A DNA stretch of 34,634 nucleotides from positions 1 through 34,634 of the forward strand of contig NZ_FNDY01000042.1 of NCBI RefSeq assembly GCF_900099895.1. Direction: 5' to 3'. This document shows positions 17,206 through 24,798 of the stretch, piece by piece (within the stretch, counting starts at the first letter, position 1; each line of letters begins with the position of its first letter). Source of the DNA: Paenibacillus naphthalenovorans. Lineage in GTDB: Bacteria; Bacillota; Bacilli; Paenibacillales; NBRC-103111. The notes beneath the pieces are model-generated. The model did no database searches. It was given only the letters and a program-made list of their open reading frames with translations, and had not been told where the DNA came from. A program made the position numbers and the translations under genes.

Positions 17206-17634
17206 ATGAGCTTTTGCTGCGGTGCCAGCATGTTGGGAACGAAAGGGACGTTAAAACATATCAGAACGTATATACACAATGTACCTCTGTTATTCTGCCC
17301 AGTGTGCCACCGAGTGGAAGTGCACCATCTGGTCGAGAACGAGTATGAAATCCTGGCCGAATATGCACACGGAGACGGTGCTCCTGAAGTAGATTTTGGA
17401 GATTATGTTGACGGCCACGATTCGTCGAAGCTGTTTGAGAATTGCGTAAACCATGAGGACGAGGAGCCGCTTGAGGTTGTCCGCAGCCAGATCGATATGG
17501 CGCTGGACCTCCTCATGGTGGCCAAAGAAATCGGGGACGCCGAATGGGAGCGGCAGCTGAAGAAGCGGCTGAACGTACTTAGCCAGCGGCGGCATAAGTT
17601 AAAGAGCAAAAAAACCATGCGAGGCCTGTCCTAG
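17206..17634 (+). CDS. zinc-ribbon (YgiT-like) protein of unknown function
   Basis: The 142-residue protein has an N-terminal zinc-ribbon layout: FCCGASML with Cys4-Cys5, and LLFCPVCHRVEVHH with two Cys around residue 31-34. In between comes VPLLFCPVC, much like the YgiT-type fingers of MqsA-like proteins. The middle (about 45-90) is acidic and the C-terminus (90-142) is a basic helical segment ending RRHKLKSKKT. No HTH is visible, so an antitoxin role is not supported. The start is ATG 17206 with GGAGG at 17193-17197; an in-frame TTG at 17191 lies on the SD. It precedes sigI but a gap of 300 bases separates them. Function unknown. Confidence 0.7.
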   Translation: MSFCCGASMLGTKGTLKHIRTYIHNVPLLFCPVCHRVEVHHLVENEYEILAEYAHGDGAPEVDFGDYVDGHDSSKLFENCVNHEDEEPLEVVRSQIDMALDLLMVAKEIGDAEWERQLKKRLNVLSQRRHKLKSKKTMRGLS

Positions 17635-17883
17635 GCCGTCTAAACCATAACGTCCCTTCATTAGCCCGCTTCTTCCCGGCTGGTGCATAAGACCGCTTGT
17701 CGGCCTGTGCATACAGCCGGGAGCCGCGCTTTCGGCCGCATAGCATGCAGCCCAGGCCAGCGGGACCGATCCGCAGGAATTGCGGCTCGGGAGGGGATGT
17801 TTTTTTGTTGTCGGACGATATGGAAACGATAACCTGGGCATCCAAAATATTGTGAAAATTTAGAGAGGGAAGACCCTTAGCTT
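17635..17883. other. gap between the zinc-ribbon gene and the sigI promoter
   Basis: No gene is seen. CCGA-TCCGCA pairs with TGCGG-C-TCGG around 17767-17792, and a T7 run follows about ten bases later (17800-17807), a weak terminator for the zinc-ribbon gene. Confidence 0.4.
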
Positions 17884-17914
17884 ACCCCCGTAATCGTTAG
17901 GGAACCAGCGAAAA
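17884..17914 (+). promoter_or_regulatory. candidate SigI-type promoter of sigI-rsgI
   Basis: ACCCCC (17884-17889) and CGAAAA (17909-17914), 19 bases apart, resemble the -35/-10 elements I recall for SigI promoters (C-rich -35, CGAA -10). It sits 24 bases before the sigI start. No SigA-type promoter is evident, so autoregulation by SigI is inferred. Confidence 0.5.
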
Positions 17915-17937
17915 ATTTGTAGTGTGAGGTGGAACGA

Positions 17938-18744
17938 TTGCTGCTCGTTTTATTTAAGAAGTTTTTAGGAAAACGCCAGTCTCCCCACCCGGATAACGCG
18001 GATTCGCAATCGCCGGAACAAATCGTAATTCGCATTCAAGAGGGTGATTTGCGCCTTCGCAATCAATTTATTACGGATTATCAGCCGTACGTAGCCAAGG
18101 TGACGAGCAGATTTTGTAAAAGATATATAGATCCTACCCGGGACGATGAGTTCAGCATCGCGCTCGGAGCTTTTAATGAGGCGATCAATCAATTTTCTCC
18201 TCAGGCAGGACGTTCGTTTCTTGGTTTTGCCGAACAGGTGATCCGCCGTCGGCTTATTGATTATATTCGAAAGGAGCAGCGGTTCTCGCAGCAGATCCCT
18301 TACAGTACGTTCGAGGTGGAGGACGAGGAGGATAACATTGTTAATCCCATCGAGATCCATCAGGCGATCGAACAGTATGAGAAGCAAAAAGGCAACCAGG
18401 AGCGACGTAGTGAAATTATGGAGCTGAACCGTTCACTGACCGATTTCGGGATTGGTTTTGCCGATCTGGTCGACGCTTCGCCCAAGCACGACGATTCGCG
18501 CCAGGCGCTCTTCGCAATTGCGAAAAAGCTGTCCGAGGATGCCGGGCTGATGCAGACGATGATGTCAAAGAGAATGCTGCCCATCAAGGAATTGCTGGAT
18601 CAAGTGGAGGTGTCGCGCAAGACGCTGGAACGAAACCGTAAGTTTATTATCGCTGTCGCTCTGATATATAAAGGACCCTATCCGTATCTTAGAGATTACC
18701 TTCATATCAGAAGCGATTCGGAAGAAGGGGGGGACGTGAATTGA
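17938..18744 (+). CDS. sigI: RNA polymerase sigma factor SigI
   Basis: This alternative sigma factor of Bacillota is linked to heat and envelope stress and, in clostridia, to polysaccharide sensing. The 268-residue product has region 2 at about 25-110, with RIQEGDLRLRNQFITDYQPY, a -10-recognising core EFSIALGAFNEAINQFSPQ and FLGFAEQVIRRRLIDYIRKE. A SigI-specific C-terminal domain follows, with VEVSRKTLERNRKFIIAVAL, a helix-turn-helix taking the place of region 4. Start: GAGGTGG at 17926-17932 fits TTG 17938; an in-frame GTG at 17929 would lie on the SD. Its last codons overlap the start of rsgI (TTGA), so the sigma factor and its anti-sigma factor are translationally coupled. Confidence 0.93.
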   Translation: MLLVLFKKFLGKRQSPHPDNADSQSPEQIVIRIQEGDLRLRNQFITDYQPYVAKVTSRFCKRYIDPTRDDEFSIALGAFNEAINQFSPQAGRSFLGFAEQVIRRRLIDYIRKEQRFSQQIPYSTFEVEDEEDNIVNPIEIHQAIEQYEKQKGNQERRSEIMELNRSLTDFGIGFADLVDASPKHDDSRQALFAIAKKLSEDAGLMQTMMSKRMLPIKELLDQVEVSRKTLERNRKFIIAVALIYKGPYPYLRDYLHIRSDSEEGGDVN

Positions 18745-20294
18745 ACAAAGGGATCGTGATGGAAATCACGGAGAAAAGCGTCATTGTCATGCGGCCCGAT
18801 GGCCGGTTTCAGCGGTTGGCCCGCAAAAAAAGAAACTGCGAGATCGGGGAAGAAATCACTTATGCCGACGAAGGCATCAACTGGAGGAATTTGTCTGTCG
18901 CCGGGCGTTCGGCCATCGTGGCGGCGGTGGTGTTCTGTCTGGTGCTGTTCGCGAGCTTTCACGGCAAGCTCGGAAGCGAGGAGGTTGTGGCATATATCTC
19001 TATCGACATTAACCCGAGCGTGGAGATGGGCATCGACATCCGGGAGCGGGTTGTTGAGCTTCACGGTCTGAATGAAGACGGCGAGGCGCTGATTCAACAG
19101 GTCGATTATAAGAAAAAGCCTCTGGAAACCGTGACGGCGGGCATTTTGAACAGGGCTGAATCCATGGCGTTCTCCAAAGGAGAGGCCGATATCGTCATTG
19201 CCAGCACGGTCATTCAGCCGGACAGCAAGATCAGTGACATACTGATTGCGGAAAAGCTGCGCCTGCAGGTGAAGGAATACATACAAACATCGCACCCGAC
19301 GCAAGTAGATTCATATCAGATAGCCTCCTTCGCCGCTCCCCAGGAAGTTCGTGAGGTCGCCAGCCAGAACGGTGTGTCTATGGGGAAATATACCGTATAT
19401 CTGAATGCCAAAAGCAGCGGCGCTGCCATTACGCTCGATGAGCTGAAGACGCGTTCGGTATTGAGCATCTTCAAGGAAAGCCCGGAAATGGCTCAGATGA
19501 TGGCGCCCGACCGTCTTCCGACGAAGGCGGCCATCAAGCAGCTGATGGAGGAAGAAAAGTCCGGCGAGCTGGATAAGAGGCTTCAGGAGCGGCTGATCAA
19601 TAGGGAAAAGGCCGATACGAATAAGGGAAGTACGATAAGCCTCCCGGACAATACTGCCCCTGCTAACGAACAGAAGAGCTCGACTGTTCCGTCCGGCAGC
19701 GGGAAAAATGACAATAATAAGGATGACAAGGATTCAGGAAACTCCAGAACCGTCAATGCCAGGCCGGGCTCACCCCATTCGTCCGTCGTCACGATTCCGG
19801 GTGTAGTACGTCAGGCCGATAAAAAGGACGACCGGGATGACAGGGACGACCGGAGGAGAGGCAACAATCGCGACGACGATGACGACCGGAACTCACGCAG
19901 CATCTGGGATAACAGGAATAGCGCAGAGAAACGCCTCCGCGAGGAAGCGGCAAAGCGCCTGGAAGAGCAGAAGAAACGGGAGGAAGAAGCGCGCAAGAAG
20001 CTGGAAGAGCTTCGCGAGAAGGCTGAAGAGCTGAAGAAAAAACAGGCCGAAGAGTATCGCAAACGGTTGGAAGAAGAAAGGAAAAAGGCTGAGGAACAGC
20101 GGGGTAAGGACGAGGAGAAGCGTAAAGAGCAGGGGAACAGAGACGAAAACCAGCGTAAGAAGAAGGATGACGATGACTCCGACTCGAAAAAAGAGCCGGC
20201 TTCCGGAGGCCAATCGCTGCAGAACGCCGACAGGGAGCCGGAGAAGGTTTGGAACGGGTCGTTCACTTTTCCGATCTTTAATCCGCATTCATAG
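18741..20294 (+). CDS. rsgI: membrane anti-sigma-I factor RsgI, with coiled-coil tail
   Basis: It holds SigI inactive at the membrane until an outside signal arrives. In 517 residues: the RsgI_N cytosolic domain (1-50, opening MNKGIVMEITEKSVIVM), one membrane helix at about 57-73, and the conserved extracytoplasmic domain beginning YISIDINPSVEMGI. The Asn91-Pro92 pair in it is the site where members of this family are known to cleave themselves. About 285-370 is low-complexity Ser/Pro/Asn/Asp; an Asp/Arg-rich run and a highly charged Glu/Lys coiled coil cover about 350-480. No carbohydrate-binding domain is seen, unlike clostridial RsgIs. The start is TTG 18741, overlapping the sigI stop. The sensed signal is unknown. 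Confidence 0.92.
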   Translation: MNKGIVMEITEKSVIVMRPDGRFQRLARKKRNCEIGEEITYADEGINWRNLSVAGRSAIVAAVVFCLVLFASFHGKLGSEEVVAYISIDINPSVEMGIDIRERVVELHGLNEDGEALIQQVDYKKKPLETVTAGILNRAESMAFSKGEADIVIASTVIQPDSKISDILIAEKLRLQVKEYIQTSHPTQVDSYQIASFAAPQEVREVASQNGVSMGKYTVYLNAKSSGAAITLDELKTRSVLSIFKESPEMAQMMAPDRLPTKAAIKQLMEEEKSGELDKRLQERLINREKADTNKGSTISLPDNTAPANEQKSSTVPSGSGKNDNNKDDKDSGNSRTVNARPGSPHSSVVTIPGVVRQADKKDDRDDRDDRRRGNNRDDDDDRNSRSIWDNRNSAEKRLREEAAKRLEEQKKREEEARKKLEELREKAEELKKKQAEEYRKRLEEERKKAEEQRGKDEEKRKEQGNRDENQRKKKDDDDSDSKKEPASGGQSLQNADREPEKVWNGSFTFPIFNPHS

Positions 20295-20329
20295 AAAAAT
20301 CATTTGCCGCCGGACCCAAGTCCCCGCAG

Positions 20330-20361
20330 CAGCCGACGCCATCAGCGTCGGCTGTTTTTTT
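20330..20361 (+). terminator. terminator after rsgI
   Basis: The perfect 10-base dyad CAGCCGACGC (20330-20339) with GCGTCGGCTG (20345-20354) has a 5-base loop and T7. Confidence 0.92.
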
Positions 20362-20554
20362 GAAAGATATGTTCCGTCAGCGGGGATCAGGCGCCGAAAT
20401 CGCTGGAAAATTTGGCGGACAGCATTGAGATTAAGGATCGGGGGTCGCCACAGTTCTGCTGTTTTTTTGCCGGAGATCGTAATATAATGGCATAAAGGTT
20501 AGATTCAGCTTATCGGGCAAGCGCAAGGTTGACGAATGGGGAGGGAAATCTGCG

Positions 20555-21589
20555 ATGCGGTATACCATGTTCGGCCATACAGGGCACCGCGTATCCTCGC
20601 TGGGGTTTGGGGCGATGAATCTGCCAGGAGTCCCTTTTGAGCAGGCCAAGGCAGCCCTGAATTACGCGCTGGATGAAGGCATTAATTATATCGATACGGC
20701 GGCGGGCTACCGAAACAGTGAGGAGATTATCGGGGAAAGCATTTCACACCGCCGCTCGGAATTTTTTCTGGCGACGAAAACAAAGAATCGGGATTATGCC
20801 AGTGCGATGGAAGATATGGAACGCAGCCTGAAGCGAATGAAGACGGATGTCATCGATCTGGTGCAGATTCATTACGTCAATACGGTTCAGGAGTTTAAAG
20901 CGGCGATGAATGAAGGCGGCGCTTATGAGGCCGCGCTGGAAATGAAACGGAAGGGGTACATACGGTTTATCGGCATTACCGGACACCGGCCTGAGCTGCT
21001 CGCGAAGTGGATAGCGAAAAGACAGTTCGATCAAGTGTTGTTTCATTTGAATCTGGCGCAGCCTTTTTCTCTGGATGAGCTGATCCCCGAGGCGACACGG
21101 CTAAATATGGGCAAAACCGCGATGAAGCCGCTGTCGGGAGGATTTATTCAGCCTGTATCCAAGGCGATGCGTTATCCCTATAGCCAGGACGTGCACGTCG
21201 TGCTGTCGGGTATGGTGAGCGTTGAGGAAGTCAAGGAGAACCTGGCCGCCATCCGCGAGGAAGTGGGCGACGACGAACGACGGGAGCTGGAAGCCTTGGC
21301 GGCGGAGCTGGGGAATCATAACTGCCGGCGCTGCAACTACTGTACCTGTCCTCTTGAGATTAAAATTCCCGATGTGATGATCTCCAGCCAGATCCGCAAG
21401 ACATTGGGATTATTGCCGAAGGGCGACGAATTTTACCAAATCAATAAGGATAAGATATTATCCTGTGCGGATTATGAGCCCTGTAAGGACAAGCCGCTGT
21501 GCGAGCAGCAGTGCCCATACCACCTGCCGATGCGGCAGATGGTCATGGAGGCGGCGAATGCTTACGATAAACAACTAACGACACGATGA
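20555..21589 (+). CDS. aldo/keto reductase with C-terminal ferredoxin-like Cys cluster
   Basis: The NAD(P)H-dependent reductase barrel (about 1-255) shows LGFGAMNLPG and the catalytic tetrad Asp47 and Tyr52 (INYIDTAAGY), Lys75 and His106 (LVQIHYVNT). The C-terminal part (about 255-344) carries NCRRCNYCTCPLEIKIP and a second Cys group in SCADYEPCKDKPLCEQQCPY, which suggests an Fe-S cluster and electron transfer; such fused forms are known in the family but their substrates are mostly undefined. GGGGAGGG sits 9 bases before ATG 20555. The gene may be co-transcribed with the aminopeptidase 39 bases downstream. Identity of the domain is firm, the role open. Confidence 0.88.
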   Translation: MRYTMFGHTGHRVSSLGFGAMNLPGVPFEQAKAALNYALDEGINYIDTAAGYRNSEEIIGESISHRRSEFFLATKTKNRDYASAMEDMERSLKRMKTDVIDLVQIHYVNTVQEFKAAMNEGGAYEAALEMKRKGYIRFIGITGHRPELLAKWIAKRQFDQVLFHLNLAQPFSLDELIPEATRLNMGKTAMKPLSGGFIQPVSKAMRYPYSQDVHVVLSGMVSVEEVKENLAAIREEVGDDERRELEALAAELGNHNCRRCNYCTCPLEIKIPDVMISSQIRKTLGLLPKGDEFYQINKDKILSCADYEPCKDKPLCEQQCPYHLPMRQMVMEAANAYDKQLTTR

Positions 21590-21628
21590 ACCCGGGCCGG
21601 CGAGACACGTGCCCGCAGGGACGGAGGG

Positions 21629-23239
21629 ATGAATGAAGTGGAACCGCTTGACCGGTTGGTGACGCAAGAACTCAGCATGAAGATTCGTCCGGTTTGGGAT
21701 GAGCCGCGGGAAGACAACGAAGCGGAGGAGGACGCTTCGCAGGCGCTCGCGGTGTTTATCACGCGGGAGAAGCTGGAGTCGGGCGCATGGACGGCGGCTG
21801 CCGGTACGGAGGTGCCGGCAGCCATCGTCGGCGCGGTCCGCGAGCTTGCGGCGCGCGGGCGGTTCTCGGGCCGCCTCGGGGAGACTGAGGCGCTGCCCAC
21901 GCTCGGCCTGATGCCGGGCTATCAGGCCCTGCTCTTGTGCGGGCTGGGCGAGGCCGCCCGCGCTGAAGGCACAGACGCCTGGCGCGATGCCGGCGTCTAC
22001 GCGGCGCGTGCGGCGCTCGGCCAAGGGCTCGAGCGCCTGGCGGCGCCGCTGCCGCGCGCCGGGCGCGCGGCTGTCCGCGAGCTCGTGTACGCGCTCGCGG
22101 AAGGGCTCTGGCTCGGCTGCTACCGCATGCCGAGCTTCGCCGCTTCGCGCGGGACCCGGCCGCCCGCGCTGAAAGAAGTCGCCCTGCTGTGCGGCAGGGC
22201 GACAGCGGACGAGCGCGCCGGGCTGCAGCGCTCGCTGGAAGCGGCGTACGCCATGGCCCTGGCGACGCATTACGCGCGCGACCTCACGAACCTGCCCGGC
22301 AACTATCTGGTGCCGGAGACGCTCGCCCGCGAGGCGCAAACCCTGGCCGCCCGTTACGGGCTGGAATGCACGGTGCTCGACGAGCACGGCATTCGCGAGC
22401 AGGGCATGGGCGGCCTGGCCGCTGTCGGCGGGGGAAGCGCTAACCCGCCGCGCATGATCGCCATCCGTTACCGCGGGACGGAGGAGGAGAACGCCGATGT
22501 GATCGGCCTCGTCGGTAAAGGGATTACGTTCGATACGGGCGGGATCTCCCTGAAAAAACCGGAGGGTATGGAAGAGATGATCAGCGATATGGGCGGCGCT
22601 GCGGTGCTGCTCGGTCTCATTCATGTTTTGGGGCGGCTGCGGCCGCAAGTTCACGCGGTGATCGTCATCCCTGCCGCAGAGAACATGCCGTCCGGCTCCG
22701 CCTTCAAGCCGGGGGATGTCATCAGCGTCATGAACGGGCAGACAGTTGAAATCCTGAATACGGACGCGGAAGGGCGCGTCGTGCTTGCGGACGGCGTGCT
22801 GTACGCCAAAGCGCTGGGCGCTACCCGGCTCATTGACGTGGCTACCCTGACCGGCGCGGTGCTCGTAAGCTTTGCCGACGTAGCGACCGGCGCAGTAAGC
22901 AACGACGAGCCGTTCCTGCAGGAGCTGCTGTCGTATGCGCGGCAGGCGGGGGAGAAGGTTTGGCCGTTTCCCAATTATCCCGAATACCACGACATGCTGA
23001 AAAGCCGGGTGGCCGATATTAAGAACGCCGCGTCGCGGGACCGCTGGGCGGGCAGCATAACCGCCGGGCTGTTCATCGGCTTTTTTGCGGGAGACGCTCC
23101 CTGGGTGCATCTGGATACCGGCGGCACGGCATGGCTGTGGAATGAACGGGGGACGGAGCCGCAAGGCGGTACGGGAGCAATGGTGCGGACATTGGGGCAT
23201 TACTTGTGCGGATCGCCGGCGGCTGAAGGGGATATTTGA
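21629..23239 (+). CDS. leucyl aminopeptidase, M17 family
   Basis: This cytosolic dinuclear metallopeptidase removes N-terminal residues, mainly hydrophobic ones. In 536 residues the N-terminal macro-like domain spans about 1-190 and the catalytic domain about 200-530. The catalytic part has GKGITFDTGGISLKKPEGME, SDMGGAA and the M17 signature NTDAEGRVVLADGVLYA with metal-binding Asp/Glu. ATG 21629 touches the GGAGGG (21623-21628); GTG 21638 has a better spacing, and ATG 21677 (MKIRPVWDE) is also possible, so the first 3-16 residues are uncertain. The N-terminal half (about 21750-22480) is strikingly GC-rich compared with the rest of the gene and neighbours. It probably forms one unit with the aldo/keto reductase. 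Confidence 0.93.
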   Translation: MNEVEPLDRLVTQELSMKIRPVWDEPREDNEAEEDASQALAVFITREKLESGAWTAAAGTEVPAAIVGAVRELAARGRFSGRLGETEALPTLGLMPGYQALLLCGLGEAARAEGTDAWRDAGVYAARAALGQGLERLAAPLPRAGRAAVRELVYALAEGLWLGCYRMPSFAASRGTRPPALKEVALLCGRATADERAGLQRSLEAAYAMALATHYARDLTNLPGNYLVPETLAREAQTLAARYGLECTVLDEHGIREQGMGGLAAVGGGSANPPRMIAIRYRGTEEENADVIGLVGKGITFDTGGISLKKPEGMEEMISDMGGAAVLLGLIHVLGRLRPQVHAVIVIPAAENMPSGSAFKPGDVISVMNGQTVEILNTDAEGRVVLADGVLYAKALGATRLIDVATLTGAVLVSFADVATGAVSNDEPFLQELLSYARQAGEKVWPFPNYPEYHDMLKSRVADIKNAASRDRWAGSITAGLFIGFFAGDAPWVHLDTGGTAWLWNERGTEPQGGTGAMVRTLGHYLCGSPAAEGDI

Positions 23240-23257
23240 CTTGCAGGAATGTTTGAA

Positions 23258-23836
23258 TCACACCTGCAGCTGTTTCCCGGTGCCGGAGGGCAACCCGGTT
23301 TGGGGCGCAACGGGCATGATCACAGCTTCCAAATCGCTCATGCGAATCAGCAGCCGCGTTACCTCGCCTGCCGTATAGGGCAGGCTGCCGGCGCGCTGTG
23401 CGAGCTGGCCGAGATCGATGCCGACCCAGCCCTGCTTACGCGGATGAACGGACAAATCAAAGGGAAGCACGGTTAAAGAGGCTTCTTTGTGCCCCTGGCC
23501 GGGAGTTTCGTCAAGCTCCGGATTCCCGCTGATTTGACTCCATTGAAAATACAGCTTGCCGGTCGCCCGTTTCCAACGGATATACCCCGGGGAAAACGAT
23601 ATGGCGAGCATGGGATCGCCGCCGATCGTGAGCTTGGCGAATCGTACGTTTTTATTCTTGGCTGCATCCGCATACCGATGCTTGGCCATATCGGGCAGCA
23701 GCGGCACAATCACAACCGGAAGCGCGCTTGCTGCGTACAAATAGACGGCAGATTCAAAATAAACGGCAAGGCCCAGTAAAGTGATGAGCACAATAATGGA
23801 GAGACTGAGCCATAACGCTTTGGACTTCCATTTCAA
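23258..23836 (-). CDS. membrane protein of unknown function
   Basis: The 192-residue protein has two membrane helices near the N-terminus (about 8-27 and 30-47, with a short turn between), then a soluble part with beta-rich segments such as MLAISFSPGYIRWKRATGKL and WVGIDLGQLAQRAGSLPY. The second half resembles PH-like membrane-associated domains in general shape only. The start is TTG 23836 with GGGGGA about 9 bases upstream. It converges on the aminopeptidase with an 18-base gap and no clear terminator between. I do not recognise the family. Confidence 0.65.
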   Translation of the reverse strand: MKWKSKALWLSLSIIVLITLLGLAVYFESAVYLYAASALPVVIVPLLPDMAKHRYADAAKNKNVRFAKLTIGGDPMLAISFSPGYIRWKRATGKLYFQWSQISGNPELDETPGQGHKEASLTVLPFDLSVHPRKQGWVGIDLGQLAQRAGSLPYTAGEVTRLLIRMSDLEAVIMPVAPQTGLPSGTGKQLQV

Positions 23837-24021
23837 AGTGAATTCCCCCAGATGTTAAGCTTGTGTGTTGCAGCGGTGAACGTATTTATCTTATCATAAT
23901 GACGTATAGTCGTTGTACCGGTTGGATGGTTGGAAAATAGTAAACATATTGTAATGATACGGTGCGGCGCTTCCTCCGGGGCCTCAAGCGATGAATACCG
24001 GTTAAGACGGCCGGGAAGTTA

Positions 24022-24159
24022 ATGATTCTCTGCGATCCGGGACAAATTAAACAGGTAATCATTGCTTTTATGATCGGGCATCACGGAGTCGCAATGGTTA
24101 TGGAAAGCGGCATCCATGCAGGAAAGGCATTGGAAGTGACTTTACCCGCTGCGTCATAA
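24022..24159 (+). pseudogene. decayed histidine-kinase ATPase-domain fragment
   Basis: In the 359-base gap before the Moco gene, a 45-codon frame reads ILCDPGQIKQVIIAFMIG and then GVAMVMESG. This is close to the N-box of PAS/Kin-type histidine kinases (D-QIKQV-N-KN-EAM pattern), with the key Asn residues lost. There is no SD, and the frame is closed upstream at 23992. I read it as a remnant of a larger gene, not a working protein. A short orphan ORF cannot be excluded. The rest of the gap (23837-24021) shows no gene. Confidence 0.45.
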
Positions 24160-24195
24160 GATAAGGCGTCAATTAACGAAGAGGAGTGAGAATTA

Positions 24196-24798
24196 ATGAA
24201 CTTCGAACAACGATCGGAAAGCAAAGCTTCGTTGGCGGACCGCATCCCTCCCGGGCAGACGCTGACCACCGGTTTTCCGGTGCTGCATTACGGCGACGTG
24301 CCTTATTACAGGGATATGAGTAAATGGAATTTGCGCATTTTCGGTTTGGTGGAGGAAGAGATCACCCTCAGCTATAATGAGTTTATGAGCTTGCCGCGGC
24401 AGGAATATAAGAACGATATCCATTGCGTGACCACCTGGTCGAAGCTGGATAACGTCTGGGAAGGCGTTGCCGTATCCACCGTTATGGAGCGCGTAAAGCT
24501 GAAGCCGGAGGCGCGCTATGTGATGCTGCACGCGGAACAGGGCTGGACGACGAACCTGCCGATCGAGGACTTTACCCGAGAAACCAGCTTCTTTGGCATC
24601 AAGCACGGCGGCGAACTGTTGACTCCTGAGCACGGCTATCCGGTTCGCATGGTCGTCCCGCACCTGTACTTCTGGAAAAGTGCCAAATGGCTCCGCGGCA
24701 TCGAGTTTATGGAGAAGGATAAGCCGGGATTCTGGGAGCGCAACGGGTACCACATGTATGGCGATCCGTGGCAATCTCAAAGATACGATTTTGATTGA
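24196..24798 (+). CDS. cytosolic sulfite-oxidase-fold molybdopterin oxidoreductase
   Basis: The 200-residue Moco-binding protein is of the MsrP/YuiH type. DIHCVTTWSKLDNVWEGV contains the Moco-ligand Cys77. HGGELLTPEHGYPVRMVVPH and YFWKSAKWLRGIEFM are the usual pterin-binding segments. There is no signal peptide or heme domain, so it is cytosolic and its electron donor is unknown. GAGGAGTGAG at 24181-24190 supports ATG 24196. The last seven codons overlap the end of a convergent serine recombinase gene by 22 bases, so the native C-terminus may have been rebuilt by integration. It marks the border between ordinary chromosome on the left and accessory DNA on the right. Confidence 0.88.
   Translation: MNFEQRSESKASLADRIPPGQTLTTGFPVLHYGDVPYYRDMSKWNLRIFGLVEEEITLSYNEFMSLPRQEYKNDIHCVTTWSKLDNVWEGVAVSTVMERVKLKPEARYVMLHAEQGWTTNLPIEDFTRETSFFGIKHGGELLTPEHGYPVRMVVPHLYFWKSAKWLRGIEFMEKDKPGFWERNGYHMYGDPWQSQRYDFD
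24777..24798. other. putative attachment-site junction of an integrated element
   Basis: The stop codons of the Moco gene and the convergent recombinase lie within each other's last codons here. Large serine recombinases commonly sit next to their attachment site and can use gene 3' ends. No matching copy of this sequence was found further right in the window, so the second end lies outside. Confidence 0.35.

Noticed and set aside
17206..17634. MqsA/YgiT antitoxin of a toxin-antitoxin pair
   Set aside because: The zinc-ribbon pattern is there, but no C-terminal HTH and no neighbouring toxin gene can be seen.
21575..23200. 541-codon minus-strand open frame opposite the aminopeptidase
   Set aside because: Long only because of high GC; the plus-strand M17 motifs are unmistakable.
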